Positions 56,434 through 64,000 of a stretch of DNA of 64,000 nucleotides are shown piece by piece. The number at the start of each line of letters is the position of its first letter. Positions within the stretch are counted from its first letter, which is position 1. A program made the position numbers and the translations under genes. The DNA lies in assembly GCF_030676955.1 (NCBI RefSeq), contig NZ_JAUUUU010000003.1:186001-250000 (forward strand), written 5' to 3'. The notes beneath the pieces were generated by a model. It made no database searches. It had not been told where the DNA came from and worked only from the letters and a program-made list of their open reading frames with translations. Source of the DNA: Porticoccus litoralis (lineage in GTDB: Bacteria; Pseudomonadota; Gammaproteobacteria; Pseudomonadales; Porticoccaceae).

Positions 56434-58314
56434 GTGAAGGGAATAAAGACCGCGGACTTGCTGGCGTCAAAACGCTTTTTGCCCCTGTTTCTGACACAGT
56501 TTTTCGGTGCCCTCAACGATAATCTGTTTAAAAACGCCCTGCTGGTGATGATTGTCAGTGCCAGCATTGTCAGTGCCGAACAGGTAAACACGGTGGTAAA
56601 TCTCGCTGCCGGGTTATTTATCCTGCCCTTTTTTCTGTTTTCTGCCCTGGCCGGTCAGCTGGCAGACAAGTTCGAAAAATCCCGTATCATTCGCGCCATC
56701 AAATTTGCCGAAATTATCATCATGTTGGTGGGAGCCCTGGCGTTCTATTTGGGTATGCTCTGGCTGCTGTTGGCGGTTCTATTTTTCATGGGCACCCAGT
56801 CGGCTTTTTTTGGTCCGGTCAAGTACGCCATTCTGCCGCAGCACCTGGGCAATGATGAGCTGATTGCTGGCAATGCCAGGGTGGGTATGGGCACCTTTGT
56901 GGCCATACTCATTGGTACCATTGTCGGCTCCCTGATTGGGGGTTCAGCCCAGGTGCAGTGGCTTGCTGGGGGAGTGGTTCTGGTAGTTGCGCTTGTGGGG
57001 TGGTTGAGCAGCCGGAAGATCCCATTGGCAGAACCGTGGGCCAAGGGATTGAAAATTGATTGGAATATCCCCCGTGTCAGCTGGCAGCTGATTCGCCTGG
57101 CGACAGAGAAGCAGACGGTATTTCTGGCCATACTGGGCATCTCCTGGTTCTGGATGTTGGGGGCGACCTACCTGACCCAAATGCCGAATTTCACCAAGAC
57201 CGTGCTGAAGGGTGAGCCGGGGGTTATTGCCCTGGTGCTGTCGGCCTTTACGGTCGGTGTGGCCATGGGTTCCATGTTGTGTGACAAACTCAGTGGGCCT
57301 CGGGTGGAAATTGGCCTGGTGCCCCTCGGGGCGCTGGGTTTGAGCCTGATGGGCATCGATCTGTACTTTGCGGCCGAGTCCTATCAGGTGGACGCAGTGG
57401 TCAGTCCCATGGTGTTTCTCGCTAGTGGCGACAGCTGGCGGGTAATGGTGGACATTTTGTTGCTGGGTCTGTTTGGAGGGCTTTATATCGTCCCTCTTTA
57501 CGCGATGGTTCAGGCCCGCACCGCCCCGGAAAAAAGGGCGCGTATTATCGGCAGCAACAATATTCTCAATGCCTTCTTTATGGTGCTGGCCAGTGTGTTG
57601 GGCATTCTCTTTCTGGGCGTCGCGAAATTCAGTATCGCCGAGCTCTATCTGACCGTCGCCTTTATGAATATTGCCGTGGCGCTGTTTATTTTTTTACAGG
57701 TACCAGAATTTACCATGCGCTTTCTGGTGTGGTTAATGGGGCACAGCCTTTACCGGGTCAGTCACAGTGGTCTTGAGCAGATTCCTCCCCGCGGCGCTGC
57801 GATCATTGTCTGTAATCATGTCAGTTATGTGGATGCCCTGTTACTGGCGGGCGCGGTGCGTAGGCCCATCCGCTTTATCATGTACAAACCCATTTATGAG
57901 TTGCCGGTACTGAATTTTATTTTTCGCACCGGCGGTGCGATTCCCATCTGTTCTCAAAAGGAAGATCCCCAAGCTTACGAGCAGGCCATGCAGAGTATTT
58001 CAGATGCTCTGAAGCAGGGGCAGTTGTTGTGTCTGTTCCCGGAGGGCAAACTGACCGGGGATGGCGAGATCGACGTGTTCAAACCGGGCATTGAACGTAT
58101 ATTGGCCCGGGATCCGGTACCGGTAGTGCCAATGGCCCTCAAGGGCTTGTGGCGGAGTTTTTTCAGTCGCAGTAACGGTGGTGCCTTTCGCAAGCCCTTT
58201 CGACCAGGTTGGAGGCAGGTTTCGGTACTGGCCAGCGCCCCGCTGTCACCGGAATCAGCCACTGCGGAGACTTTGCGAGCAAAGGTGATGGCGTTGCGTG
58301 GTGCGGACCAGTAA
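56434..58314 (+). CDS. LplT-like MFS transporter fused to a PlsC acyltransferase
   Basis: A 626-residue two-domain protein. Residues 1-415 form a 12-helix MFS unit like lysophospholipid flippase LplT (FFGALNDNLFKNAL, FFGPVKYAILPQ). Residues 430-626 form a PlsC-type acyltransferase with the HX4D motif CNHVSYVD and FPEGKLTGDG. This would bring in lysophospholipids and reacylate them. The acyl-ACP ligase domain present in E. coli Aas and in three-domain fusions is missing. GTG 56434 is the chosen start; a TTG lies seven codons before. Confidence 0.88.
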   Translation: MKGIKTADLLASKRFLPLFLTQFFGALNDNLFKNALLVMIVSASIVSAEQVNTVVNLAAGLFILPFFLFSALAGQLADKFEKSRIIRAIKFAEIIIMLVGALAFYLGMLWLLLAVLFFMGTQSAFFGPVKYAILPQHLGNDELIAGNARVGMGTFVAILIGTIVGSLIGGSAQVQWLAGGVVLVVALVGWLSSRKIPLAEPWAKGLKIDWNIPRVSWQLIRLATEKQTVFLAILGISWFWMLGATYLTQMPNFTKTVLKGEPGVIALVLSAFTVGVAMGSMLCDKLSGPRVEIGLVPLGALGLSLMGIDLYFAAESYQVDAVVSPMVFLASGDSWRVMVDILLLGLFGGLYIVPLYAMVQARTAPEKRARIIGSNNILNAFFMVLASVLGILFLGVAKFSIAELYLTVAFMNIAVALFIFLQVPEFTMRFLVWLMGHSLYRVSHSGLEQIPPRGAAIIVCNHVSYVDALLLAGAVRRPIRFIMYKPIYELPVLNFIFRTGGAIPICSQKEDPQAYEQAMQSISDALKQGQLLCLFPEGKLTGDGEIDVFKPGIERILARDPVPVVPMALKGLWRSFFSRSNGGAFRKPFRPGWRQVSVLASAPLSPESATAETLRAKVMALRGADQ

Positions 58315-58346
58315 TGCTGGATGAACCAGCATAAAGGAGAACAGAG

Positions 58347-59618
58347 ATGGGTAAACTGAAACTGCACTGGCAAATGTTAATTGCCATTGTCGCCGCGATT
58401 CTGGTGGGGCTACTGGCTGGGCAGGAAAGCGCTCTGTTGGGCATCCGCTTATACGACCTGTTCGGCTTTGTCGGCACTTTGTTTCTCAACGCCTTGAAAA
58501 TGATCATCGTACCGCTGGTCATGTCGTCGATCATTGTCGGCATTGCCGGCCTCGGAGGCAGTGAAAATCTTGGGCGTCTGAGCGCCAAAACCCTGGGCTT
58601 TTACATGTCGACCAGCCTGTTGTCGATTACGGTGGGATTGTTGCTGGTGAATCTTCTGACTCCCGGCATTGTCGATGGTGAAGCAGCGGGTAGCCGCCTT
58701 AACCTCAGCGAGCCCCAGGCGGTTGAAGAACAATTATCACGGGTGGATGGTCGTGGGGCGGGGGATATCACGGCGGTATTCTTACGCATGGTGCCCCCCA
58801 ACATCGTCAAGGCGGCCGCCGATGGCCAGATGCTCGGGCTGATTTTCTTCAGCCTGCTGTTCGGCGTCTTCATGACGCGGATTACGCGGGAGCACAGTCA
58901 GACCATGTTGAGCTTCTGGAACGGCGTATACGAAACCATGATGCAGGTCACTCTGTTTATCATGAAGTTTGCTCCACTGGGGGTGTTCGGCCTGGTGGCC
59001 AAAACGGTGGCGGCGACTGGCTTTGATGCATTTCAGCCGTTGCTGGTGTTTTTCATTACCGTGGCATTGGGGCTGGCCATCCATGTGTTCATCACCTTGT
59101 CGCTGATACTGCGTGCTGCGGGCATTCACCCGGTACGACATTATCGGGCCATGCTGCCGGCGATGTTGACGGCATTTTCCACAGCCTCATCTTCCGGCAC
59201 ACTGCCGGTCACCATTGAGTGCGTGGAAAAAAATGCCGGTGTCTCCAACCGCACCAGCTCTTTTGTGTTGCCGCTGGGCGCCACCATCAACATGGACGGC
59301 ACGGCACTTTATGAATGTGTAGCCGCCATGTTCATTGCCCAGGCCTATGGATTGGAATTGAGCTTTGCAACGCAGTTTGTGATTGTGCTGGTTGCCTTGC
59401 TTACTTCCATTGGTGTCGCAGGTATCCCTGCTGCCAGCCTGGTGGCGATTACCGTGATTCTGGGGGTGATCGGTTTGCCTCTGGAGGGTATTGGTATGTT
59501 GCTCGTAACTGACCGCATTCTGGATATGATGCGCACCGCTGCCAATGTTTTCAGTGATTCCTGTTGTGCGGTGGTGATTGCCAGATCTGAGGGCGAAGAC
59601 AATGTGCTGAGTGGGTAA
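58347..59618 (+). CDS. Dicarboxylate/amino acid:cation symporter (DAACS, GltP-like)
   Basis: A 423-residue inner-membrane symporter for glutamate, aspartate or C4-dicarboxylates. The family core is intact: TAFSTASSSGTLPVTIECV (HP1 serine-rich loop), NMDGTALYECVAAMFIAQ and the HP2/TM8 region GIPAASLV, DRILDMMRTAANVFSDSC. The Asp-Arg spacing near the C-terminus (DRILDMMRTAANV) suggests acidic substrates. AAAGGAGA lies just ahead of ATG. It is 32 bp after the LplT-PlsC gene and may be co-transcribed. Confidence 0.93.
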   Translation: MGKLKLHWQMLIAIVAAILVGLLAGQESALLGIRLYDLFGFVGTLFLNALKMIIVPLVMSSIIVGIAGLGGSENLGRLSAKTLGFYMSTSLLSITVGLLLVNLLTPGIVDGEAAGSRLNLSEPQAVEEQLSRVDGRGAGDITAVFLRMVPPNIVKAAADGQMLGLIFFSLLFGVFMTRITREHSQTMLSFWNGVYETMMQVTLFIMKFAPLGVFGLVAKTVAATGFDAFQPLLVFFITVALGLAIHVFITLSLILRAAGIHPVRHYRAMLPAMLTAFSTASSSGTLPVTIECVEKNAGVSNRTSSFVLPLGATINMDGTALYECVAAMFIAQAYGLELSFATQFVIVLVALLTSIGVAGIPAASLVAITVILGVIGLPLEGIGMLLVTDRILDMMRTAANVFSDSCCAVVIARSEGEDNVLSG

Positions 59619-59654
59619 GCGATGTATCCTTTATGAAGATATACCCTGCATAAA

Positions 59655-59684
59655 AAAAAAGCCCGGCATTAGCCGGGCTTTTTT
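59655..59684. terminator. Bidirectional intrinsic terminator between the DAACS gene and pit
   Basis: AAAAAAGCCCGGC and GCCGGGCTTTTTT form a perfect 13-bp stem around ATTA between the convergent genes. Confidence 0.94.
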
Positions 59685-59706
59685 ATGGCGGTCATGTTTA
59701 AGAACT

Positions 59707-60981
59707 TCAGCTGAAGATACCCTTGAAGAAATAGAAAAACAAAATGGCCAGGCCGGCTCCGGCGGGTAGGGTGACCAGCCATGACATAAAAATGGTACCG
59801 ACAATACGCAGGTTTAGAGCGGCGATGCCGCGGGCCAGGCCGACGCCCAGGACAGCACCCACCAGTGTGTGGGTGGTAGAAATAGGCAATCCGGTACCGG
59901 AAGCTAAAACCACAGTGGCAGCGGCACCGAGTTCGGCAGCAAAGCCGCGACTAGGGGTTAGTTCGGTAATCTTTCGGCCGACGGTACCCATCACCTTGAA
60001 GCCGTACGTTGCCAGACCGAGAACGATCCCCACGCCACCCAATAATAAAATCCAGTGTGGCATGACGCTTTTGGCTTCGACGGTACCTGCCTGCACGACA
60101 TTGACCACGGCGGCCAGAGGACCTACCGCATTGGCGACGTCATTGGAGCCGTGGGCAAAGGCCATGGCACAGGCGGTGAACACCATCAGGATGGCAAATA
60201 CCCGTTCCACGTTGGCGAAACGGTTATCCTTTTCAGCGGCCTCGTCAGCTTGCACGCGGCTCAACAAGATCGTACCCAGTGCCATCACCACCAGGCCTAT
60301 CACTAATGCAATGAGAGTGCATTCGCCGAAGCCTAGTTTAATGCCGAAGTCTTTGAAAACGTGTTTCAGTCCTTTCAGCATGGTGACCATGGCGATCAGA
60401 AAGCCCACTGCAAACATGTAAAAAGGAATGATTTTTTTGGCCCGGACGAAGGGGTTGTCCTGGGTCAGAATCAGCCTCTGTACACTGCGGAAAAGCATGT
60501 AGGAGATGGCACCAGCCAGTAGTGGCGAGACGACCCAGCTGGCAACAATGCTTCCCACCTTACCCCAGTTGACGGCGTCGGCGGAAATACCCACCGCTGC
60601 AAAACCGACAATGGCGCCGACGATGGAGTGGGTGGTGGATACGGGCCAGCCCATGACACTGGCCAGTAGTAACCAGGTGCCCGCTGCCAACAGAGCTGAC
60701 ATCATGCCGAACACCAGTAGGTCCGGGGAACCGGCCATGACAGCCGGGTCAATGATGCCCTTGCGGATGGTTTCAGTGACCTCACCTCCAGCGAGGTAAG
60801 CCCCGGCAAACTCGAATATCATGGCGATCAGGATCGCTTGCTTGACAGTCAGAGCCCTGGAACCCACCGAAGTACCCATAGCGTTGGCGACATCGTTGGC
60901 ACCAACTCCCCAGGCCATGAAGACCCCGAATATACAGGCCAGAATAATCAGTATCTGGCCGTACTCAGCAAATAACGTCAT
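59707..60981 (-). CDS. pit: PiT-family inorganic phosphate transporter
   Basis: Low-affinity phosphate (metal-phosphate) importer of 424 residues. The duplicated PiT signatures are present: GVGANDVANAMGTSVGS near the start and HGSNDVANAVGPLAA near 275. Each is followed by a repeat of GWPVSTTHSIVGAIVG or GLPISTTHTLVGAVLG. It lies 30 bp downstream of the DUF47 gene on the same strand, the standard pit pair. Confidence 0.95.
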   Translation of the reverse strand: MTLFAEYGQILIILACIFGVFMAWGVGANDVANAMGTSVGSRALTVKQAILIAMIFEFAGAYLAGGEVTETIRKGIIDPAVMAGSPDLLVFGMMSALLAAGTWLLLASVMGWPVSTTHSIVGAIVGFAAVGISADAVNWGKVGSIVASWVVSPLLAGAISYMLFRSVQRLILTQDNPFVRAKKIIPFYMFAVGFLIAMVTMLKGLKHVFKDFGIKLGFGECTLIALVIGLVVMALGTILLSRVQADEAAEKDNRFANVERVFAILMVFTACAMAFAHGSNDVANAVGPLAAVVNVVQAGTVEAKSVMPHWILLLGGVGIVLGLATYGFKVMGTVGRKITELTPSRGFAAELGAAATVVLASGTGLPISTTHTLVGAVLGVGLARGIAALNLRIVGTIFMSWLVTLPAGAGLAILFFYFFKGIFS

Positions 60982-61011
60982 GGGTTGTTCTCGTTAATTG
61001 TTGTTATAGGT

Positions 61012-61692
61012 TTAGCGGGCAAGCAGCAGTTGCAGTTTGCCACCCACACTTTGGGATAGGTCGGCTACTTCGCCAATGATATCGATCACCTGGTATAGGA
61101 ACATGGCATCAATGGGCGGTAGCTGTTTTTCTTTTTCGAAAAGACTGTGACGAATATCCTGTTCGAGTTGGTCTGTGCGGTCTTCAAGAACATCCAGTTC
61201 GCGGATAAGTTTTTCCACAAAATCCACTTCCTTGCCGATAAAGCCGACTTCGAGCAGCTCATCAAGCTCGTTAATGGCTTTATGTGCCTGACGGCATGCT
61301 TCCACAGAAGTAGTGACAAACTCGGTCATCTGGCTTTCAAGTCCTTCCGGAATGGACATTTTTCTGCCCAACATGAGCCCGGCAATATCCTTGGAGCGAT
61401 TGGCGATACGGTCTTGCTGGCTGAGCATATTGAGCAGATCGCTGCGGTCCATAGGCATGAACAAGCTTTTTGGCAGGTGCAGGCGCAGCTTGCGCTTCAT
61501 GGCATCCGCTTCATGTTCCAGCTCGGACATGCGATCAAAAATCTGTTCAGCCTGTTGCCAGTCGTTGGCAATGGCGGAGGACATGAAGCTGCAAAGGAGT
61601 TCGGTGCAGGAAACGACTACGGTCATGTGGGATTGCAGGGGACTGATAGGTGACTTACCGAAAAGACTGGAAAGCGGGTTATTGAAAACCAT
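61012..61692 (-). CDS. DUF47 PhoU-like protein (TIGR00153 family)
   Basis: A 226-residue all-helical PhoU-related protein (LEHEADAMKRKLRLHLPKSLFMPMDRSDLL). Helical ExxxD metal-binding patterns of PhoU relatives are visible (FDRMSELEHEAD, LDVLEDRTDQLEQD). DUF47 proteins are encoded with PiT transporters and are thought to regulate them. It is upstream of pit in a likely two-gene operon. AAGGAGGA precedes the start. I found no convincing PHO box upstream. Confidence 0.9.
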   Translation of the reverse strand: MVFNNPLSSLFGKSPISPLQSHMTVVVSCTELLCSFMSSAIANDWQQAEQIFDRMSELEHEADAMKRKLRLHLPKSLFMPMDRSDLLNMLSQQDRIANRSKDIAGLMLGRKMSIPEGLESQMTEFVTTSVEACRQAHKAINELDELLEVGFIGKEVDFVEKLIRELDVLEDRTDQLEQDIRHSLFEKEKQLPPIDAMFLYQVIDIIGEVADLSQSVGGKLQLLLAR

Positions 61693-61798
61693 GGAGCGTC
61701 CTCCTTAATGTGTAGGGCGCGAGTATAGGTAGCTGAAACAAAAATGTCACATATAGGGGGTGGAAACCGGTAATTTCTTATACTCGAAGTAACGTTGC

Positions 61799-63865
61799 TC
61801 AGACTTGGCCATAGCGTTCACCGTCTCCCAGCCAGCGCTGGATAATCAGGTTGGTAGTGTGCGGCGAAGTTTCCAGCAATTGCCTGGCCAGGCGTTTGAC
61901 CTCCGGCAACAAGTGGCTATCCCTTTGCAGGTCTGCGATACGAAGTGACATCTCACCGGTTTGACGGGTGCCGAGAACTTCACCTGGGCCGCGCAATTCA
62001 AGGTCTTTTTCGGCGATACGGAAACCGTCGTTGGTTTGTCGCATGATACTCAGGCGCTCACTGCCCTGTTTTGACAGCGGTGGGCTGTAGAGCAGCACGC
62101 AGTGACTTTCCAACTTGCCGCGTCCGACGCGGCCGCGGAGTTGGTGTAGTTGCGCCAGGCCAAGACGTTCCGGATCTTCGATGATCATCAGGCTGGCGTT
62201 GGGCACATCGACACCGACTTCGATCACCGTGGTAGCAACCAGCAGCTGGATATTTCCCTGCTTGAAGCGTTCCATGGTTGCTGCTTTTTCTGCGGGTTTC
62301 TGGCGGCCGTGAACCAGGCCAATTTGCAGTTCCGGTAACAGCAAATGCAGCTCGTCCGCGGTGGCTTCCGCCGCCTGAGCCTCCAGTACATCGGATTCCT
62401 CAATCAGGGTGCAGACCCAGTAGGCCTGTCGTCCGTTGGCGCAGGCGCTGCGGATGTGGTCGATGATTTCCGGACGGCGATTCTTCGCCAACACCACGGT
62501 GTTGACCGGGGTGCGTCCTGGGGGCAGCTCATCAATAGTGGAGCAGTCCAGGTCCGCATAGGCACTCATTGCCAGAGTTCGGGGAATGGGAGTGGCGGTC
62601 ATGATCAGCTGGTGGGGCAGCACATCGCCCTTACCCTTTTCGCGAAGTGCCAGTCGTTGGTGAACCCCAAAGCGATGTTGCTCATCTACGATGGTCAGGC
62701 CCAGCCGGAAGAAAACAACACCCTCCTGGAACAGGGCGTGAGTGCCAATGACAACGCGTGCACTGCCGTCACCAATCATTTGCAGTTGCCTTTCGCGGGC
62801 TTTGCCTTTGACCTTGCCAGTCAGCAAGGACACCTCTATCCCTAAAGGCTCCAGCCAGGACTGAAAATTAGTGCGATGCTGCTCGGCAAGAATTTCCGTG
62901 GGCGCCATGATTGCTGCCTGGTAGCCGCTAGCTACGGCCTGTAGTGCAGCCAGAGCCGCCACCACGGTTTTGCCGGAGCCTACATCACCCTGCACCAGGC
63001 GCAGCATGGGATGTGGTTTGGCCAGGTCAGCCATGATGTCTGCCGCCACCCTGAGCTGTGCGGCGGTCAAAGCAAATGGCAGTGAGGTCAGAAACTGTTG
63101 TTGCAGTGCTTGGCCGGCACCTAGGCTGGGTGCCGGGTGGCGCTGGATCTGTTGTCGCAATTGCACCAGGCTCAACTGGTGGGCCAGTAGTTCTTCCAGG
63201 GCCAGCCGTTGTTGTGCCGGGTGGCTACCGGTCAGCAGCTGATCCATGGGTGCCGTGGCAGGGGGCTTGTGAATAAACTGTAGTGACTCAAGCAGAGAAA
63301 GCTCACTACTGTCTGGCAGCAGCTCCTGAAGTGAGTCTTCACTTACAAGCAGTAGTGCTTGTTCAATAACAGTTCTTAATCTTGCCTGGCTAATGCCTTC
63401 AACAGCGGGATAGACAGCAGTGAGATACGGTTGCAGGGGTGGCGGCTGGTGCTGGTCGAGAAACTGGTACTCGGGGTGGTACAGCTCAAGACCGGATCTG
63501 CCACGCCGGACATCACCAAAACAGCGCAGGTGTCCGCCCCGGGTAAGATTTTCCCGTTGGGCATTGGAAAAATGGAAAAAACGTAATGTGACTGTGCCGG
63601 TGTGATCCTGCAGGCGACACATCAGGCTACGGCGTCGCCCCTGGACTACATCGCAACCACGCAACTGCCCTTCTATCACGACATCGGAGTTGGGTTGCAG
63701 GGCGCCGATGGGGGTGATGCGGGTGCGGTCCATGTAGCGAAGGGGCAGGTGAAACAGCAAGTCCTGAACAGTTGCAATGCCAAGCCGGGCTAGCTTGCTG
63801 GCCAATTGGGTACCGACACCCCGCAGTGTGGTGACGGGCATGGTGGCAAGACTGTTTTCTGTCAT
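61799..63865 (-). CDS. recG: ATP-dependent DNA helicase RecG
   Basis: Reverses stalled forks and processes recombination intermediates. The 688-residue protein has the N-terminal wedge/OB domain (GVGTQLASKLARLGI, RYMDRT), then SF2 helicase motifs: I GDVGSGKTVVA, II VDEQHRFGV (DEQH), III MTATPIPRTLAMS, V TTVIEVGVDVPNA and VI HQLRGRVGRG. The ATG overlaps the oxyR stop as ATGA. The oxyR-recG order is that of Pseudomonas. Confidence 0.97.
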   Translation of the reverse strand: MTENSLATMPVTTLRGVGTQLASKLARLGIATVQDLLFHLPLRYMDRTRITPIGALQPNSDVVIEGQLRGCDVVQGRRRSLMCRLQDHTGTVTLRFFHFSNAQRENLTRGGHLRCFGDVRRGRSGLELYHPEYQFLDQHQPPPLQPYLTAVYPAVEGISQARLRTVIEQALLLVSEDSLQELLPDSSELSLLESLQFIHKPPATAPMDQLLTGSHPAQQRLALEELLAHQLSLVQLRQQIQRHPAPSLGAGQALQQQFLTSLPFALTAAQLRVAADIMADLAKPHPMLRLVQGDVGSGKTVVAALAALQAVASGYQAAIMAPTEILAEQHRTNFQSWLEPLGIEVSLLTGKVKGKARERQLQMIGDGSARVVIGTHALFQEGVVFFRLGLTIVDEQHRFGVHQRLALREKGKGDVLPHQLIMTATPIPRTLAMSAYADLDCSTIDELPPGRTPVNTVVLAKNRRPEIIDHIRSACANGRQAYWVCTLIEESDVLEAQAAEATADELHLLLPELQIGLVHGRQKPAEKAATMERFKQGNIQLLVATTVIEVGVDVPNASLMIIEDPERLGLAQLHQLRGRVGRGKLESHCVLLYSPPLSKQGSERLSIMRQTNDGFRIAEKDLELRGPGEVLGTRQTGEMSLRIADLQRDSHLLPEVKRLARQLLETSPHTTNLIIQRWLGDGERYGQV

Positions 63866-64000
63866 GCGCAGGTGGTACAGCTCGGCAGGGAGTTTTGCTT
63901 GATGGCATCTCGCAGTGCATCAATGGCTTTGTGGCGTGGAAAACTGGCCCGCCAGGCCAAAGCTACTGTGCGGCAGGGAGATGGAGCTACAAACTCCCGT
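63862..64000 (-). CDS. oxyR: C-terminal end of OxyR (LysR-type peroxide regulator), partial
   Basis: The last 45 residues of a gene that enters from the right edge. They read REFVAPSPCRTVALAWRASF, then PRHKAIDALRDAIKQN and a Cys-containing tail, the C-terminal subdomain pattern of a LysR regulator. The TGA overlaps the recG start (ATGA). Assignment to OxyR rests on the ALAWRASFPR motif and synteny with recG. The DNA-binding domain and redox cysteines are outside the window. Confidence 0.75.
   Translation of the reverse strand, partial: REFVAPSPCRTVALAWRASFPRHKAIDALRDAIKQNSLPSCTTCA

Noticed and set aside
61740..61775. Possible PHO box upstream of the DUF47-pit pair (TGAAAC and TGTCAC 11 bp apart)
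   Set aside because: Only one repeat is a good match and it points away from the genes, so I did not annotate it.

Overview
The window is ordinary, gene-dense chromosome of a gammaproteobacterium. Gene content and local order closely follow the origin-proximal part of Pseudomonas chromosomes: rsmB-fmt-def/LysM-dprA-tsaC-hemF-aroE, the aa3 oxidase operon, znuB-znuC-zur/znuA-thrB-polA-engB-cc4-dsbA, rho/trxA/ppx/ppk, pit-DUF47 and recG-oxyR. The 874-gene-free features typical of accessory DNA are absent: I saw no rRNA, tRNA, CRISPR array, insertion sequence or prophage. The gene set (caa3 oxidase, sulfide oxidation, an ArsM-like methyltransferase, LpxR, Na+/H+ dicarboxylate symport) would suit a marine Cellvibrionales-like bacterium, but the genus is a guess.

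Layout. 1-9.3 kb: translation and processing genes (rsmB partial, fmt, def), a LysM protein, dprA, purE-tsaC-hemF-aroE-rhodanese, a gamma carbonic anhydrase-like protein, yheV and an unrecognised conserved protein. 9.3-19.5 kb: a MATE exporter, then the complete cytochrome c oxidase locus (coxB-coxA-ctaG-coxC, DUF2909, surf1, a Sco-like protein, ctaA, ctaB, sco). 19.5-29 kb: zinc uptake (znuB, znuC, zur, znuA) around a Zur box, a ThrB-like protein that has lost its kinase residues, polA, a pair of tandem small RNA genes, engB, cytochrome c4 and dsbA. 29-38.2 kb: serC-serA, then a leftward TonB receptor / orphan binding protein / hybrid kinase module, and pdxH. 38.2-45.1 kb: a beta-barrel / LolA-like / MMPL exporter trio diverging from a BigR-type persulfide repressor, sulfide:quinone oxidoreductase and a DUF2892 membrane protein. 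45.1-50.9 kb: rho, trxA, ppx, and ppk with a PHO box. 50.9-55.2 kb: a TVP38-flavin disulfide reductase fusion, a frameshifted ArsM-like methyltransferase and hemW. 55.3-64 kb: lpxR, an LplT-PlsC fusion, gltP-like symporter, pit and its DUF47 partner, recG and the end of oxyR.

Most notable. (1) Two near-identical ~103-nt sRNA genes in tandem between polA and engB, each with a sigma-E/AlgU-like promoter of identical geometry and its own intrinsic terminator, in the locus that holds Spot 42 in E. coli and ErsA in P. aeruginosa. (2) A 48-bp divergent control region at 43.18-43.23 kb in which two ATAT-centred palindromes each contain the -10 of one of two opposed promoters. It couples a persulfide-sensing repressor and SQR to an MMPL/LolA-like/outer-membrane-barrel exporter, and is my best candidate for an undescribed system. 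(3) A full-length ThrB-family protein lacking the catalytic Asp/Asn and metal-binding Asp. (4) Probable lesions: an in-frame TAA at codon 5 of the hybrid kinase and a one-base deletion in an A tract of the ArsM-like gene, the latter next to an AT-rich patch that covers the 3' ends of two convergent genes.
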